Made by a program: the position numbers and the translations under genes. The notes under the pieces were generated by a model. The model made no database searches and had not been told where the DNA came from. It worked only from the letters and a program-made list of their open reading frames with translations. Of a DNA stretch of 51,959 bases, positions 30,292 through 43,879 are shown one piece after another. Origin of the DNA: Zygnema cylindricum. Lineage: Eukaryota; Streptophyta; Zygnematophyceae; Zygnematales; Zygnemataceae. The DNA lies in assembly GCA_037447655.1 (NCBI GenBank), contig JBBHKE010000684.1, forward strand, positions 64,001-115,959. Reading direction: 5' to 3'. How positions within the stretch are numbered: position 1 is the first letter of the stretch; the number at the start of each line of letters is the position of its first letter.

Positions 30292-30544
30292 TTAGTGTTC
30301 TTGTGTTTATATTAATTTCCCTTAAAACGTACACACGTAACAAAATGATCCGCGGGATTTCCAGCGGCAAACAGTGAGCTTTTTGCATATTTTGTGCGTC
30401 ATTATACAAAACGAGAAATTTTACCTCGCAAATTGTGCCAATGGAGTCTAGCTTGCTGACGTCATTTTCACATAGAGGTGCGGTTTTTTTGTACCTTGTC
30501 TTCTAGGAACAACCACGGTCACGGGTAAGGGTTTTTTTTTAGTG

Positions 30545-30955
30545 GTGTGTATCGGTACAAAACTTATCTCAATAAATCCGATAACGATAGTTATCGGTTA
30601 TCGAACGGTGAAGGGTCACGATATATCGCTCCGAGACCAACAAATTCTTTATCGGCGATAAGTGGAAAATTTTATAGTACGCTATAAAATAGTAATTTAT
30701 AATATACTCTATTATGTTTTTCATTGTATATAACGTAGCATTCCACGTATGAGAATATGTTCCGTACTCCGTGTAACGAAAGAACGGGTGTTCAGTACAA
30801 CAAAAAAACCCGCACATCTGTATGGTATGAAAGGTATAGTAATTACCGATAGTTATTGAACCGGTGTTATTGCGATGAAAAATCAACATTATCTGTTATT
30901 GATCGCGACAACATCGGTACTTGTATATCGTGCCAATATATCGTTATCGGTAGGC
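30545..30955 (+). mobile_element. L1: ATCGATA-rich foldback element
   Basis: It begins GTGTGTATCGG and holds many ATCGG/CCGAT repeats. It matches L2 in inverse orientation over TTATCGGTTAT, GAACGGTGA and CGCTCC..ACCAACA. The right end near TATCGGTAGGC is approximate. No coding. Confidence 0.65.
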
Positions 30956-32026
30956 AAAAAAAGGTCCATTTCGATTATCGACAAATGTCAACTGATACAA
31001 AATACTAGTAATTTTGGCGAAGGGGGCGATTTTCTCCCTCCCGGTTCTTTGTAATTGCACCGTTTAATTTCATTTTCAAATTACGTGCGCTCTCTTCTCT
31101 CTTTTTTATACTTAATTTCACGTAAAAGTCCATTGTTAGAAGGTGCGGGCATTTTCTTTTAAGGCGATTCTAAGAGAGATTCGTTTGCTAACAAGTTAGT
31201 TCGAAAGAGAAGATGTAATGCTCACCCTTTGAGGAAATGCAAAAACGGTCGTGACAACGAATGACGTGAGAGCGTCAAGGCCATAGGTTTAATGTGCGAA
31301 AATAATTGGACACGCGAAATTTTACGCATCTTACAAGTCCAGTACACCGTCAATCGCTATTTGGGTGGATAAATAATTCATGCAATGAAAAATTAGTGTT
31401 ATTAACTCTATTTTGGGTTCAAGGGCCTAACAACTAGAAAAAGTATTGCTAATTTATACACCTAATTTGGATGCGCATTCCATATTATAGTCGCGATATT
31501 TTGTGTTCACACATTCGACCCTTGAACATGTGAGAGCAGTTTCTCGCTTTTTCCCCCGTCTTTATGATCGGGAATCAAATTTGAGTGCGCTTTTAAGTGG
31601 CGACGCATTCAATTTCCCATGTCGACGCCTTTAATTCACATTATTATGTTCGATTGTACCAAATAACGAGCAATTTTAGTACGTAATCATATTTTGTACA
31701 TTATACTATTTAAAAAAAATGAAATTATAGTAATTAACGCTAATTAAAAAGTACCGATATTAGAGTAAAAAAAATAGAGTAATTAAATATAGTTTAAGTT
31801 CAAGGGTCAAAATTTGGCGGCAATTACACAGAAATTTCATTAGCTTGACAAAATCTGATATTTTTTTACTGTTTAATAAACACCGCATTTTTACCCGTAC
31901 AGGCGTGTACTGTACTCCTGTAAGTAGAATTGTAAACCGAATATTCCACGCCCTCCGGCCGATACTCGACGCTATATCCCTGCAACTTTGAGGGCGTATC
32001 TCCTCTGAAATTGAACTGAGGGCAAG
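30956..32026. other. AT-rich stretch
   Basis: No gene is supported. TACACCGTCAATCGCTAT at 31,352 looks like one end of an M-family MITE without a recognisable partner. Confidence 0.5.
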
Positions 32027-32353
32027 GTTCCATTAGGGGAAAAATGACGTTGTCTACTGAAAGCCGTACTGTTTCGTACAGTGCCGTACCAAAAGAAATA
32101 TAATGTCAGAAAAACAAGGCTACTGAATGAGAGATTTGATTCTCCATGTTTATGGGCGTTAATGTGGACCGTCGGATGCATAATCGGATATGACATCGTC
32201 TGACATTTCCAGTTCGCAACAAGTGACCCCGAGTAGGTCAATTCTCAGCGCCTGAACGAATTGCAAATAAAATGTCGGTTACTGACCCGACACAATGGAA
32301 CGGTCGCTTCAGTAAACGAATTTTCGACGTTTACTGAGACCGCCTAATGGAAC
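32027..32353. mobile_element. H2: TIR element related to H1
   Basis: 327 bp with inverted ends GTTCCATTAGG/CCTAATGGAAC. Near the right end, GTTACTGACCCGACACAATGG parallels H1's GTTACTGGCCCGACATAATGG. Target duplication not found. Confidence 0.62.
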
Positions 32354-32922
32354 AACGCTCTGACTCTGCAAAAATTAGTTGAGCAATCTAGATCCGCCCG
32401 CTGTAAATAGGACAGCGGTAGTACTATTTTGTCTCTGTCGGTGATCCGCTGCAGTACTTTTGTCATAGTTAGCCTATCTTTCGCCCCTCCTACAAAAATT
32501 CACTCGCTTGCATCGGCAGGTCTTATCTTTGCCACAATTTGATCCGTCCCATAAATCACTTCCTATTTCATCCGAATTTCGTGAATGCAGAAAATAAATT
32601 GATTGTAAAAAATATTCGGTTAGCTCGAAGTTTCATCAGGAGGCTACGGGCTGTAATATTTTGGACGAGGGGCCATCGTGTAGTGTGGCTAAACACGCTG
32701 TCGTATACTTGTTCTAGTGGTAACACGTATGTTAAAATCGTGTATTAAATATAGTCAAATATTTTTTAAACCGACCAATTTTAATGTAATATCTTAAAGT
32801 CTTCGTTTGGGTACCATGAAATTTCGTAATCATTACTGTTTGCGCGGGAAACCACGAAGCCTTTTTTTTTTAGGATGGCAGAATGAGCGTGATGAAAGAG
32901 CGTTACGAAATATATTTCGTAG
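32354..32922. other. Unannotated stretch
   Basis: Nothing supported. A short open frame at 32,539-32,748 has no recognisable domain. Confidence 0.5.
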
Positions 32923-33285
32923 TGTTGTGTATCGGTAGCCTTTTGGCGATAACCGATATGTAACTTTTTTGACGTAAAACCGATACAGTGCGATGCATTA
33001 CCGATGAATATCGGGCCCAATAACTATCGGCGATAATTGTGTGGTCTAGACCGTAAGCTTGTACTGTCTTGGTACAGCGTGACGTGGCATGCCATACTAT
33101 ATAATGTGTAAAATATAATACAATATGGTGTAAAGTACTATGATATAGTAAACTATATTATTTACATTTATTAACGATAAAAAAATGTTGGCTCCAAAGC
33201 GAGATACCGAGACCCCTCACCGTTCCATAACCGATAATTATCGGTATCAGTTTTATCGCCATAAGTTTTAACCCGATACACAACA
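32923..33285 (-). mobile_element. L2: ATCGATA-rich TIR element
   Basis: 363 bp with perfect 13-bp inverted ends TGTTGTGTATCGG/CCGATACACAACA. Its reverse complement aligns with L1. No clear target duplication. Confidence 0.75.
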
Positions 33286-33775
33286 TTAATATTTATGCAA
33301 TGATTTTTGGTTAGATTTTGGCGGACTCACGTCCACCTTGTTCCTAAGCACATGGCTTGTGCTTCGTGTGAAAATTGAGGTGGTGATCTATCGCAACATC
33401 TTCCACGTGTAGCGATTCTACACCTTCTTCAACCACCTATCCGATGAGGGTAGCCAAATGTAGGATGGAGTGAATGCTTTGCAGATGAATACCCATGTAT
33501 AATCCAACAGTCCTTCATACCTCGCGTACATGTTGAGAATTTTGGTTAGATCCTTTGTAATGTTGTTTTGCTACTAAAAACAGAAAATCGGTACGACATA
33601 GTATGGAAACGTATGAATTTATGTAAACAACCTCACCTTTGTTCAAATGAGCTTCACCCTCACATGTTAAGTCTCCAAAGCATTTGCATCGTTTGAATAT
33701 TATAAAAAAAAGATCTAAGTATGATTCAAAACTTTTAGTTTTCAAGGCTTTATCGGGTTTAATACATTTCTATAG

Positions 33776-34187
33776 TGTTATGTGTTGGATTGTTTTTTAT
33801 CACGTTAAATCCAATAATATATTATTTACGGTTTAGGGTCTCGATGTATCGCTCCAGACCAACAAAAATTATCGTCGATAATATCGCTTTACAAAGTTGT
33901 ACGTACAGAGGGTACAAAATCTTCGTTAAACAATAAAGTACAAAATGAGCATGTAGGCATTGCGACCAGGGGGAGGGCGACGCTTTTAGGAAAATTTAAC
34001 AACCCATTTCATACAACATTACAAAGTTATCGTCGATAGATATTGGTCAGATATTAATCGGTATTTTATCGCGATATATCGAAAAATTGTTGTTATAATT
34101 TTTTCACATATATATCGAACAAATGTATCAATTATAGGTTAAATGGAGGTATATATCCATCATCGAAAAATGGCTATCGATACACAA
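33776..34187 (+). mobile_element. L3: diverged ATCGATA-rich element
   Basis: It starts TGTTATGTGTTGG and ends TATCGATACACAA. The internal GGGTCTCGATGTATCGCTCC matches L1 and L2. Ends are approximate. Confidence 0.6.
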
Positions 34188-36914
34188 ATTAATTTGGGGT
34201 CGCCCTTTCGCTATAAAAGTGCACATAAGGCGTTCTACACTAAAAATAAAATATAAAATCCCATAAAAGAAAATCCATTTTTAGCATTTAAAACTCAACG
34301 TTTATCTTTGTAATAGTCGAGGTTAAAAATATAAACAATCATGAAAGCTAAAAATAGTCACCACAACCGTTGAAGTTGTCCATGTGTGTCTTTGTTTTTA
34401 TTTTTCTTACCATTCACTTGTATTCTGCTTCGCTAAGGAATGGGCAATATTTAGAAAAATGTGTGTTGGGAACGTCGCCTATCCACCAGATACGCCAATA
34501 CCAAGATGATAATCATTGTAGCGTGATATGATATTTTCTTTATTAACAAGTTTAAAACCAATAGTACTTTTCTTATTTACTTAACAGATCGAATTTTAGC
34601 ATAAATGCACACTGTTGGTACACCTACCACAAACCATAAATTGAGAATACGCGTTGGATCTAAAAAACCGCACGTATGTTTTACACATGCACATTTGCAA
34701 AGTGTTGACATGTCACGAGCATAAACATGCATCGTGCTATGGTACGCGACAATATTATACATGCAATGTATGCTTAAATGACCATCTATTGAAGTCGTGC
34801 ATGCGACATGAGCTGGATCTATATGGTAGTTATTTACTACCATCACGCCCACCCATTATTTCGTTAAAGAACACCACAATATTGATTCATATTGCTTTAC
34901 AAAATCTGGTTAAAAATAATACACGTTTTTGATATCGAACCCATATCGTTTGTCGAAAATGGTCGATCGGCGGCTCCCGGCGGGTTTTCGCATTACGCAC
35001 CATTGATTAAAATGCTGGTCCTCGTTGGTCATTTAGATATTTAGGATTTCCTTTAGGTTTATCGGCAACAAACTTAATTGTATACTTATTTGTTGTAGAT
35101 GGTTTGAGATTAGATCCATTGTTGCATGTTGTAAAGACCCATTAAAAAGTCATTGGCGAAAGATATGTACCTATAAAAAACATATCTTGCATTTGCATCA
35201 AAATAGGTGTGTATCGAGAACAACTCATTTGACCAACATTACAAAAATATCCCGTTTCTCTTTGCGGGGGTAAAAAAAAGGTAATCTGGCGTTTATTCGT
35301 GGAGTAACCTTTTGGGTGACATGTCTTTGATTGGAGTATACAATGGATAGCATACACAAAAGGAGGAAGTAGGTAAATACGTTAGATAAACGCAAGGTTT
35401 GTGGAAGGAAATCTTGTCTTAGTATTTTAAGAGCTCTTTTGGGGGGTTCCTTTATTGTTAATTTCCACAAAGGTAGCAAGTGTAATAGGTTAGCAGACTA
35501 CTTGCTTCTCACCACATGTATAATTTGTACCCTAGTATTAGTTATGTTTACCCTAAACTATATATTGAAGTAGTGCACGCGCGCAATTGGAAAGTGTTTG
35601 ACAGAATACGCCCACAGTGCACATCTAGTGTCCAATACTGAAAAGTATTATACACACATGGCATGCTCACGTGGCGAAATACTACTAAAAGAAAAAGATG
35701 TGATGGTCCTTGTGGTAGTTATCTAGTACCCCGTCGCCATTTAGTTATCCTTTTAACATGTGTTAGAAAAAATTCCACACCCTTGGGATGTTACCCAACA
35801 CTGTGCGACGTCCATGCCACTTGCTATAGCTGTAATTTTTTTTGTGTCTCATTAACGGACCCTGTACATTTTTGCAATGTTGGCTCAACCCTTAACCTTC
35901 CATGTGAATCATGTATCAAGTGGTTGCTACGTTACCTATCGTTATTAACGTTATCGCTAATTTAATGTTATTAACGTTGGATTGACATCGAAAAAAAAGA
36001 AAACATAAGTAAATGATTTGTGGCACTTAACACGAATTTGTGTGTCGAATTAATGGCATGCACGGTGTGTTGGTGCCAAAACGTTTTATATGTAAATGTA
36101 GTACTCTAATAAAAATTTTCGGGTTGCATAGCTGTAAGGTTTTGGATGGGATAAGACACAAATTGGACTAAAGGTAAGCAATATTGTGGGTTCGTCGGCT
36201 TTATTTTGTGGTTTATATCTAGTATTCTTCTCTATTATTGTAAAAATTATCGCAAACTCCATCAAATAATAACTTAAATCTAATTGACATGTGAAATGCA
36301 CCTAGCGTTGTAAAGTTAGAGTGTCACGTGGACGTTCTGTACAAAGAACAACTTGTTGTATATATGACTAATTTTCCCAAATAGAATATAGAGTGGCTAT
36401 CACTAAATGGAAAATTTTCAAATTAGCGTTAATTATATTTTAATGTTAATAACACCAATAGATGATTTTGGCCGGAAAAGGCGCAACAAAATTAATGTTA
36501 TTCATGTTACCAACGATGGGTGATGTGACCTTATTTACAATGGTTAATTGCATTCCAACACCTTCAATACTTCAATACCCCATACCATTGGGGGAGAAAC
36601 AGGGTAACCCATTTCTACCTGTGGTATTGCCCCTCTGGCCTCAATTGGGGGAAATGGTGCACCCCCTATCAACCTACCTAGCCTTTCTTTCACAAATGGT
36701 AGTAACATCAAGTTATAACCCCTTCTTCCATGTAATATCTTTTAGTAACAACCCCCCAGTCCCTGGAATGTGAGAGGGAGTACCACGACCTATTGTAGGG
36801 ACTGTCGAATGTTGAACATTTCTTTTGCAACCACGAACCCTGACCCATGCAGCCTAACTACAGTATTTGGGACGCTTCATATAACGACCGCGAAGCAGAT
36901 TCAAATATGTCTTA
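34188..36914. other. AT-rich intergenic stretch
   Basis: No coding region, RNA or repeat that I can support. An isolated open frame at 36,462-36,773 is proline-rich but has no recognisable family. Confidence 0.5.
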
Positions 36915-37694
36915 GGGTGTGTCCCCATGTGCATAAGTAAGGGTTTTTTCCTGTCGTTTTGCTGTAAAACTTAGCGCCGTACTGCCTAAGTTGCAACCGT
37001 ACGAAGGAATCGCAAATTTGTAGAGTACAATTTGCGTCATCCCTGAACTTAGGATGTACAAAAAGTTGTCGTCTTGTGCTTTTCGACCCACTTCGACGAC
37101 AAAAAACGTCATCTTCAACCTTATCTTTAAAACACATGCGCGATGTGATTTAAAATTAGGTTTTTTCGATTGACAAATAGGAACATACTTTCGCACGTGC
37201 CGTAAATTTCGACAAAAATCCTACGATTTCCAAGGACAAAGAAAAGTACATAGTTCGCTATGTTTTGTCCGTTTGCGTTCTAATACGACAAAGACAAGTA
37301 CACAATTTGTTTGGATTTGTCCGTTTTCGTCTAGTACGGATTTCTTTTTTTGCAGGGGTCTTCAAATTCCGATGCCATTTCACGTCGAGCGGACAGGCGA
37401 CGCGAAGACAAAGCGCATCTTCTTCGACCGTGAAATTGCACAGGCTGGAAGGCGCTACGTCTACAATGTCACGGTAAGACATGCGACGTCACACGCAGGT
37501 ACAAAAAACAACGTGCGACCACAGATTGTAGACGTTGACAACCGTCACAGGTACTGTCGACGTATACAATCGTCACAAGCGTAAGTTACGATTTCGTCCT
37601 TACAGACATAGGGACACTTGAACACCGGGTCCGGCGGATCCGCGCTAAAATACAAAGTAATTTCGCTAAGTTACAAGTACATGGGGACACACCC
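36915..37694. mobile_element. K2: Tourist/PIF-Harbinger-like element, TTA TSD
   Basis: 780 bp with inverted ends GGGTGTGTCCCCATGT/ACATGGGGACACACCC, flanked by TTA at 36,912-36,914 and 37,695-37,697. Relative to K1, the paired central G/C of the TIR differs in both ends. It is non-coding. Confidence 0.88.
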
Positions 37695-37726
37695 TTAGTA
37701 ATGGAAAATGCGCCCTTAGTAAACAA

Positions 37727-37945
37727 CACTGTGTATCGCTATTAGTGTTAATGCTTTTTTCGCTACTAAAAACATCTTTGATCCATAATTCCATACACAC
37801 TTGTCGTATTTTATATCTGACGCCTGCGATTGAAAGTCACGATTAGCGCCTTCCGATTGGCGGTCTCCAACAGAAAATAAGACCAGTGTGTACGGATAAT
37901 GTTTTGTGGCCAAAAATATTCTGACGCTAATAACGCTACGCAGTG
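37727..37945. mobile_element. M3: diverged mariner-like MITE
   Basis: 219 bp from CACTGTGTATCGCTATTAG to CGCTACGCAGTG. Inner arms AAACATC and CCATACACACTTG are as in M1. Flanks are AA rather than TA. Confidence 0.7.
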
Positions 37946-38460
37946 AAGTGTTCAAATTCAATATTTGTCCGCATTGACGCATTGACGATGAAGCTCCCCA
38001 ATTGGCCAAAAGAACGCACCTGAGTCACAATTGGCACTCTAATTGATGAGACTCCACAATCTTGGAACTTGTCTTATTTATCAGTAATCTCCAAAAACGA
38101 ATCCGTATTTGTCTTCTGTCATGCTTCCCGCCTAGTGCTTCAGATCCTAGCGAATCTCAGCTTGTTGCCAGCTGGCATTTTTAGAATACTACAAGACTAC
38201 AGTACAGGTGACGGACAGATTTGAGTACTGTACGGAAACAAAGTAACTGGAGCGGCCAGTGGCTACGGCCTGCCTGCCATATTATTGGCAGCTGAGGTAC
38301 GGAGTTTATGAAAGCAGCACATTTAGGGCGTATCTATACCTCAAAAAGGACAAATCAGTACGAAAAGCGCTTCTGGTCTTTAATAGTGTGACGTGACAGA
38401 ATTTCGATGCCCGCGCTCACTCCACCTTAGAGTCTCCCCATGCCTTACGTCGATGCCATT
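37946..38460. other. Unannotated stretch before the pyrimidine tract
   Basis: No gene or repeat is supported. Confidence 0.5.
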
Positions 38461-39088
<628 letters not shown>

Positions 39089-39211
39089 TATGGGGTGCCA
39101 CGTGGATTCTTGCAATTGGCTGGACTTTGGCCCTTCTGTACGGAGAAATGGCAGTTTTCTGGCTGGCCGCCGAGAGCTGCCATTGGCCCAGTCTGGATGA
39201 GGTAAATTACT

Positions 39212-40145
39212 GAAAATGAGGGAGAAGGAGGGGGGGGTGGAGGGGGAGAGGGAGAGAGGGGGGAAGAGATCGGGGAGAAAAATGGAGGGGACAGAGGAAC
39301 GAAGAGCAGGAGGAAAGAATAATTAGGGGTGGGAGGAGATAGAAGGAACTGGATAGGGGAAAGAGTTATTATTGAGGCAATGTTTGACTTAGAGGAGGAA
39401 GAGAGAAGAGGCGGAGGGGAGAGACGGGGAAGAGGGCGTGGGGAGGGAAGGGAGGAAGGAGAAAGGGTGGGAGAGGCAAATGGGGGGCTGGACGAGCTGG
39501 GAGAGAGGAGGAGGGGAAAAGTGGAGCAAGGAAAGAGGAAAGAGAATTGTGAGGGGGGGAGGGGAATGGGGGAAGAGGGAGAGAGGAGGAAAATGTAAGG
39601 GGTAATGGGAGAGGAAGCTGGGAGGGAGTGGAGGGAATGGAGGGAGATTTGGCACCGGAAAATAAATTTCATTTCGCAATGTGGGTAAGGTTTTGAAAGT
39701 GGTGGGTTTAAGGGAGTAAAGAAAAGGGGGTGGAGGGAGAGAGAGAGATAAGGGGATCAAGGGTGATGGGGAGAGAGATTGAGCTGCCATTGGTCACTGG
39801 TGGTGGAGCGGGGAGAGGGGAGAAAAGAGAGGGGGAGAGCGACAATGGAAGAGGAATGGGAGAAGGGGGGCCGGAGGGAGGGAAAGATAGGGGATAAAGT
39901 GAGAGGGTGAGGTGGCCATGGCCAGGGTAGGGGGGAAATGGAGAGAGATGGTGATCTGTGAAGAGCAAGGGGACGAGAGAGAGGGAAGGAAGGGAATAGA
40001 GAATGGAAGGTATTGGTTTTATTGGCTCAATCTGGGTTGGGAAAGGACAAAAAGGGAAAAGGGGGAGAAGGGGAAAAGAGTGGCATGGAGAGGAGGGAGA
40101 GAGGGAAAGTTGGAGAATTGGAATGGAGAACTGGGCAGATGTTGG
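39212..40145 (+). repeat. Purine-rich tract, first block
   Basis: G/A-rich on the plus strand with scattered pyrimidines and short ordinary breaks (for example 39,655-39,710 and 40,010-40,040). It is less pure than the main block. Confidence 0.9.
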
Positions 40146-40671
40146 GAGTTTGGGAGCACACTGAACCATAAATAGTGCAGCATTGTGGGTATCATTTCCA
40201 CACTCAATCAAAATGAATAGCTATATGAAAATGGGTATAAAGATGAAAAAGGAATTTGTAATGTGATTGAACCAATGGCACATGGGAAAATAAAACATGG
40301 AAGCATGGAAACCTAAAACTTCTTTGTTAAACGTGGAAAAAAAGGGAAGAATGAAGAAACCTTATTCACATGTAAATTTAAGGTTTTTCACCTAAAACCC
40401 TAATTTTTCTAATGTGTTCAAATCCCCTCCTCCTATGCCACGTGTCATGCAGGAGGGCAGTCAACCGGAAGGGACAACTCGACCACCATTTAAAGTGGCC
40501 ATGATTAGTGACCCTCAGGTAAGGTTCTCTTTTCAGGGCGTTTAAAATGGTGTATTTTAGTTCTTTCAATTATTAATCTTTGACTCTTAGAAGACTGACA
40601 TGGAACATCCTATTTTAATTTTGGTCGACCATTAACTTCTGTTAAGTAGTGTTGACTTTCATTGACTTTCG
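40146..40671. other. Ordinary-composition island inside the purine tract
   Basis: About 0.5 kb of mixed sequence with no gene that I can support. It separates the two purine blocks. Confidence 0.8.
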
Positions 40672-43600
40672 AAAGGGGAAAGAGAGAAGAGGACAGAACA
40701 TTGTAAGAGAGAGGAAGGGGGAGGAAAGTGAAGGCAGGGAAAAGGAGCAGGAGAGAAGAGTGGTACGAGGAGAAAGTGGAGGAGGATGAATGGAAGAAGG
40801 AAATGGCAGGGAGAAAGGAGGATGGAGGAGGGAGGAGGGATTATGGTCGAGGTGGAGAAGGGAGAAGGGAGAAGGGACCATGGTCAAAGGAAGAGAAAAG
40901 GTTGAAGAGGAGTGAAGTGATGAAGGAGAAATAAGCGTGGGAAGATAGGGATGAGGAGAAGAGGAAGATTGAAGAAAGGGAGAAGATTAAGAATGTGTAG
41001 GGATTAGGAAGACAAAGAGGGAATGCAGAAGAGGTAACAATGGGAAGAGGGAAAAGCGGAAAGAGAGGCACGGGACAGGAAAGGCTTGAGAGAAGAGGGA
41101 CGAAGGGAATGGGAAGCGGGGATAGGGAGGAAAGTTAAGGATACGAGGGAAGAAGGGAAAGTGAAAAAAATGAAAGAGGGAAGAAGAAGATGGAAGAGGG
41201 AAGTAGGAATGGGGAGGCAGGATGTAGTGCGAGGAATGGAAGGGACAGGAGGAGGGGAGGATTGTGAAGTGGAGCGGAAATGGAAGAGTCAGGAGGGAGT
41301 GAGTGAGTGGAAGCGGGAGAGGGAAAGAGAGATCGAGGAGAAGGATAGAGAAAGGGAGGGATGGAATCTGAGAAGGTTAGGTGAATGGAATGGGCCGTGT
41401 GGGAGAGGAAGTCCAGTTTGCTGTGGAGTCAAGAGTGGGAGAGAGGGAGAGAGGGAGATTAAATTTAGGATAGGGTAGGGAATAGGGAAAGGAAGATATA
41501 AGGGTGGGCAGAGAGAGAGGGAGAAGGTAGCGGGTGAAGAAGGCTGGTCAGAGGAAGAGAGAGGGGAAATAGACACGACCAGGGAGCTGGAAAAAGTGTG
41601 AGGTTAAAGAAAAGCGAGGGTGAAGGGAAGGTGGCACACGAGAGAGGGAAGAGAGGAGTAGGGGACGGGAGAGGGGGGAGAGAGGAGAGAGGGGGAGAGG
41701 AGAGAGGAGGGAGAGGGGAGAGGGGAGAGGAGAGTGGGAGGAAAGGAGGGTGGGAGGGAAGGGGAGAGGGAGGGAGAGCGGAAGAGACAGAGAGGAGGGA
41801 GAGAATGGGAGGGGGGAGAGGGGAGAGGAAAGTGAGGGGAAAGAGAGCGGGGAGTGCAGAGAGAAGATAGAGGAGAGAGGGAGGAGGGAGGGGAAGGAGG
41901 AGAGGAAGGGAAGAGAGAGGAGGGAGGGGAGGAGCGTAGGGAGGGGAGAGCAAAGGGAGGGGAGAGAGGGGATAAGTGGGAGAGAGGGGAGAGAGGGGGG
42001 AATGGAGGGGAAGGAGGGGAGGGAGAGGGAGGGGAAGGAGGGGAGGGAGAGGGAGGGGAGGGAGAGGAGGGGAGGGTGAGGGGAGGGGTGGGAGGGAAGA
42101 GGAGAGAAATGGAGGGGAAAGAGGAGAGAGAGGGAGAGAGAGGGGAGATGGGGAAAAAGCAGAGAGAACGATAGGGAGGGGAGAGAGGGGAGAAAGGGGG
42201 CGAGCGGGTGAGAAGGGAGAGAGGGTGGAGATGGGAGGGGGGAGAAGGGGAGAGGGAGAGTGAGGGTAGAGATGCGAGGGAGGTAAAAGAAGGGGAGAGG
42301 GGGAGGAAGGGAGGGAGGGAGGCGGGAGGAAGGAAGGGAGGCTGGGAGAAAAAACGGGGAGAAATTGGAAACAGGGAGAGAGGAGAGAAGGAGAGAGAGG
42401 AGAGGGAGGAGGGGAGGGCGGGAGGAGGGCGGGGAGGGAGGGAGGAAGGGAAGGAGAGAGGGAGGGAAGGAAGGAGGTAGCGAGCGAGAGAGGGGATAGA
42501 GGGGGGATAGAGAGATAGAGGGAAGTAGTGGAGAGAAGGTGAGGGAGGGAGAGAGAAGGGAGGGACGGGAGGACAGTAGTGCAGAGGGAGGGGGAAAGGC
42601 AGAGAGGGACGGGGGTAGAGAGGGAGGGAGGGAGAGAGGAAGGGATTGAAGGAAAGAGGGGAGAGAGGGGGAAGAGGGGAGGGTAGGGAGAGACGTAGGG
42701 AGGGGGGGAAGGGAGGGAGGATGAAGGGGGGAGAGAGGGGAGAGAGTAGGGATGGATGTAGGGAGGGAGGGGGGGAAGGGAGGGAGGGAAGGAGGGGGGA
42801 AAGAGGGGAGAGAGAGGAGAGAGGAGAGGAGAGCGAGGAGAGGAGATGGAGGAAGAGAGGGAGGGAGAGAGGGAGGGACTGAGGGTAGGAGGGAAAAACG
42901 GAAAAGTAGGGAAAGAGGGAACAAAGGGAAAAGAGGTTGTGAGAGGGGAGGAGAGAAGGGGACAGAGAAGAGAGAGAGGAGAGAGGAGAGGGGAGAGGGG
43001 GAGAGGGGAGAGGGGAGAGGAGAGAAGAGAGAAGAGAGATGAGAGAGAGAGGAGAGAAGGGAAGGAGGGGAGGAGATATGGGGTAGGGAGGGAGAGGTAC
43101 GGAGTGAGGGAGGGAGGGAAGGAGGGGGGGAAGGGGAGGGACCGATAAACCGACTGATGGAGGGTGAGAGAGCAAGGGTGGAGGAAGGGAGGGATGGAGG
43201 GTGGGGGGGAGGGATGGAAAGAGGGGAAAGAGGGGAAAGAGGGGAAAGATGGAGGAGGGGAGTATGAGGAAGGAGATGAGAGAGAAGTGCGAGAGGGGAG
43301 AGGGGGGATGGAGGGAGCGAGGGAGGAAGGAGGGGGAGGTTTGGGCGGAGAGAGAGAGGGAGGAGAGGAGAGAGGGAGAGAATGAGGGAGGAGAGAGAGG
43401 GGAGAGGGGCGAGGGCAGAGGAGAGGGAAGAGTGAGGAGAAAGAAGAAAGTGGCCAAATATGGGGACGAATATGAGAGGGGAAAAGGAAGGGTGTGGAGA
43501 AAGGGAAGGGGGAGGTGGGAGGGAGGGAGGGAGGTGCTTAAGGAGGGAGGGAGGGAGGAGGGGAGGGAGGGAGGGAAGGAGAGGGGAGAGATGAGAGAGG

Positions 43601-43879
43601 GGAGAGAGGTGAAAGTAGAAAGAGGAGAAACGAGAGAGAGGGAGGCTGGTAGGGAGGGAGAGAGTGTGGCGGAGAGGGAGGGAGGGAGAGATGGGGGAGA
43701 GTGGGGGGTAGTGAGGGAAGAGGAAGGGGGGAAAGTTGAAGAGGGGAAAGAGGAAGGGGGGGAAAGAGGAAGAGGGGAAAGAGGAAGGGGGGAAGGAGGG
43801 CGGAGGGAAGCTGGGGGACTGAGAGGAAAGAGGGGAGAGTGGAGGGCGAGAGGGAGGGAGCGAGGCAGATCGGGGGGGA

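Noticed and set aside
29076-30409. Short open frames in and around K1
   Set aside because: They span element ends and show no transposase motif.
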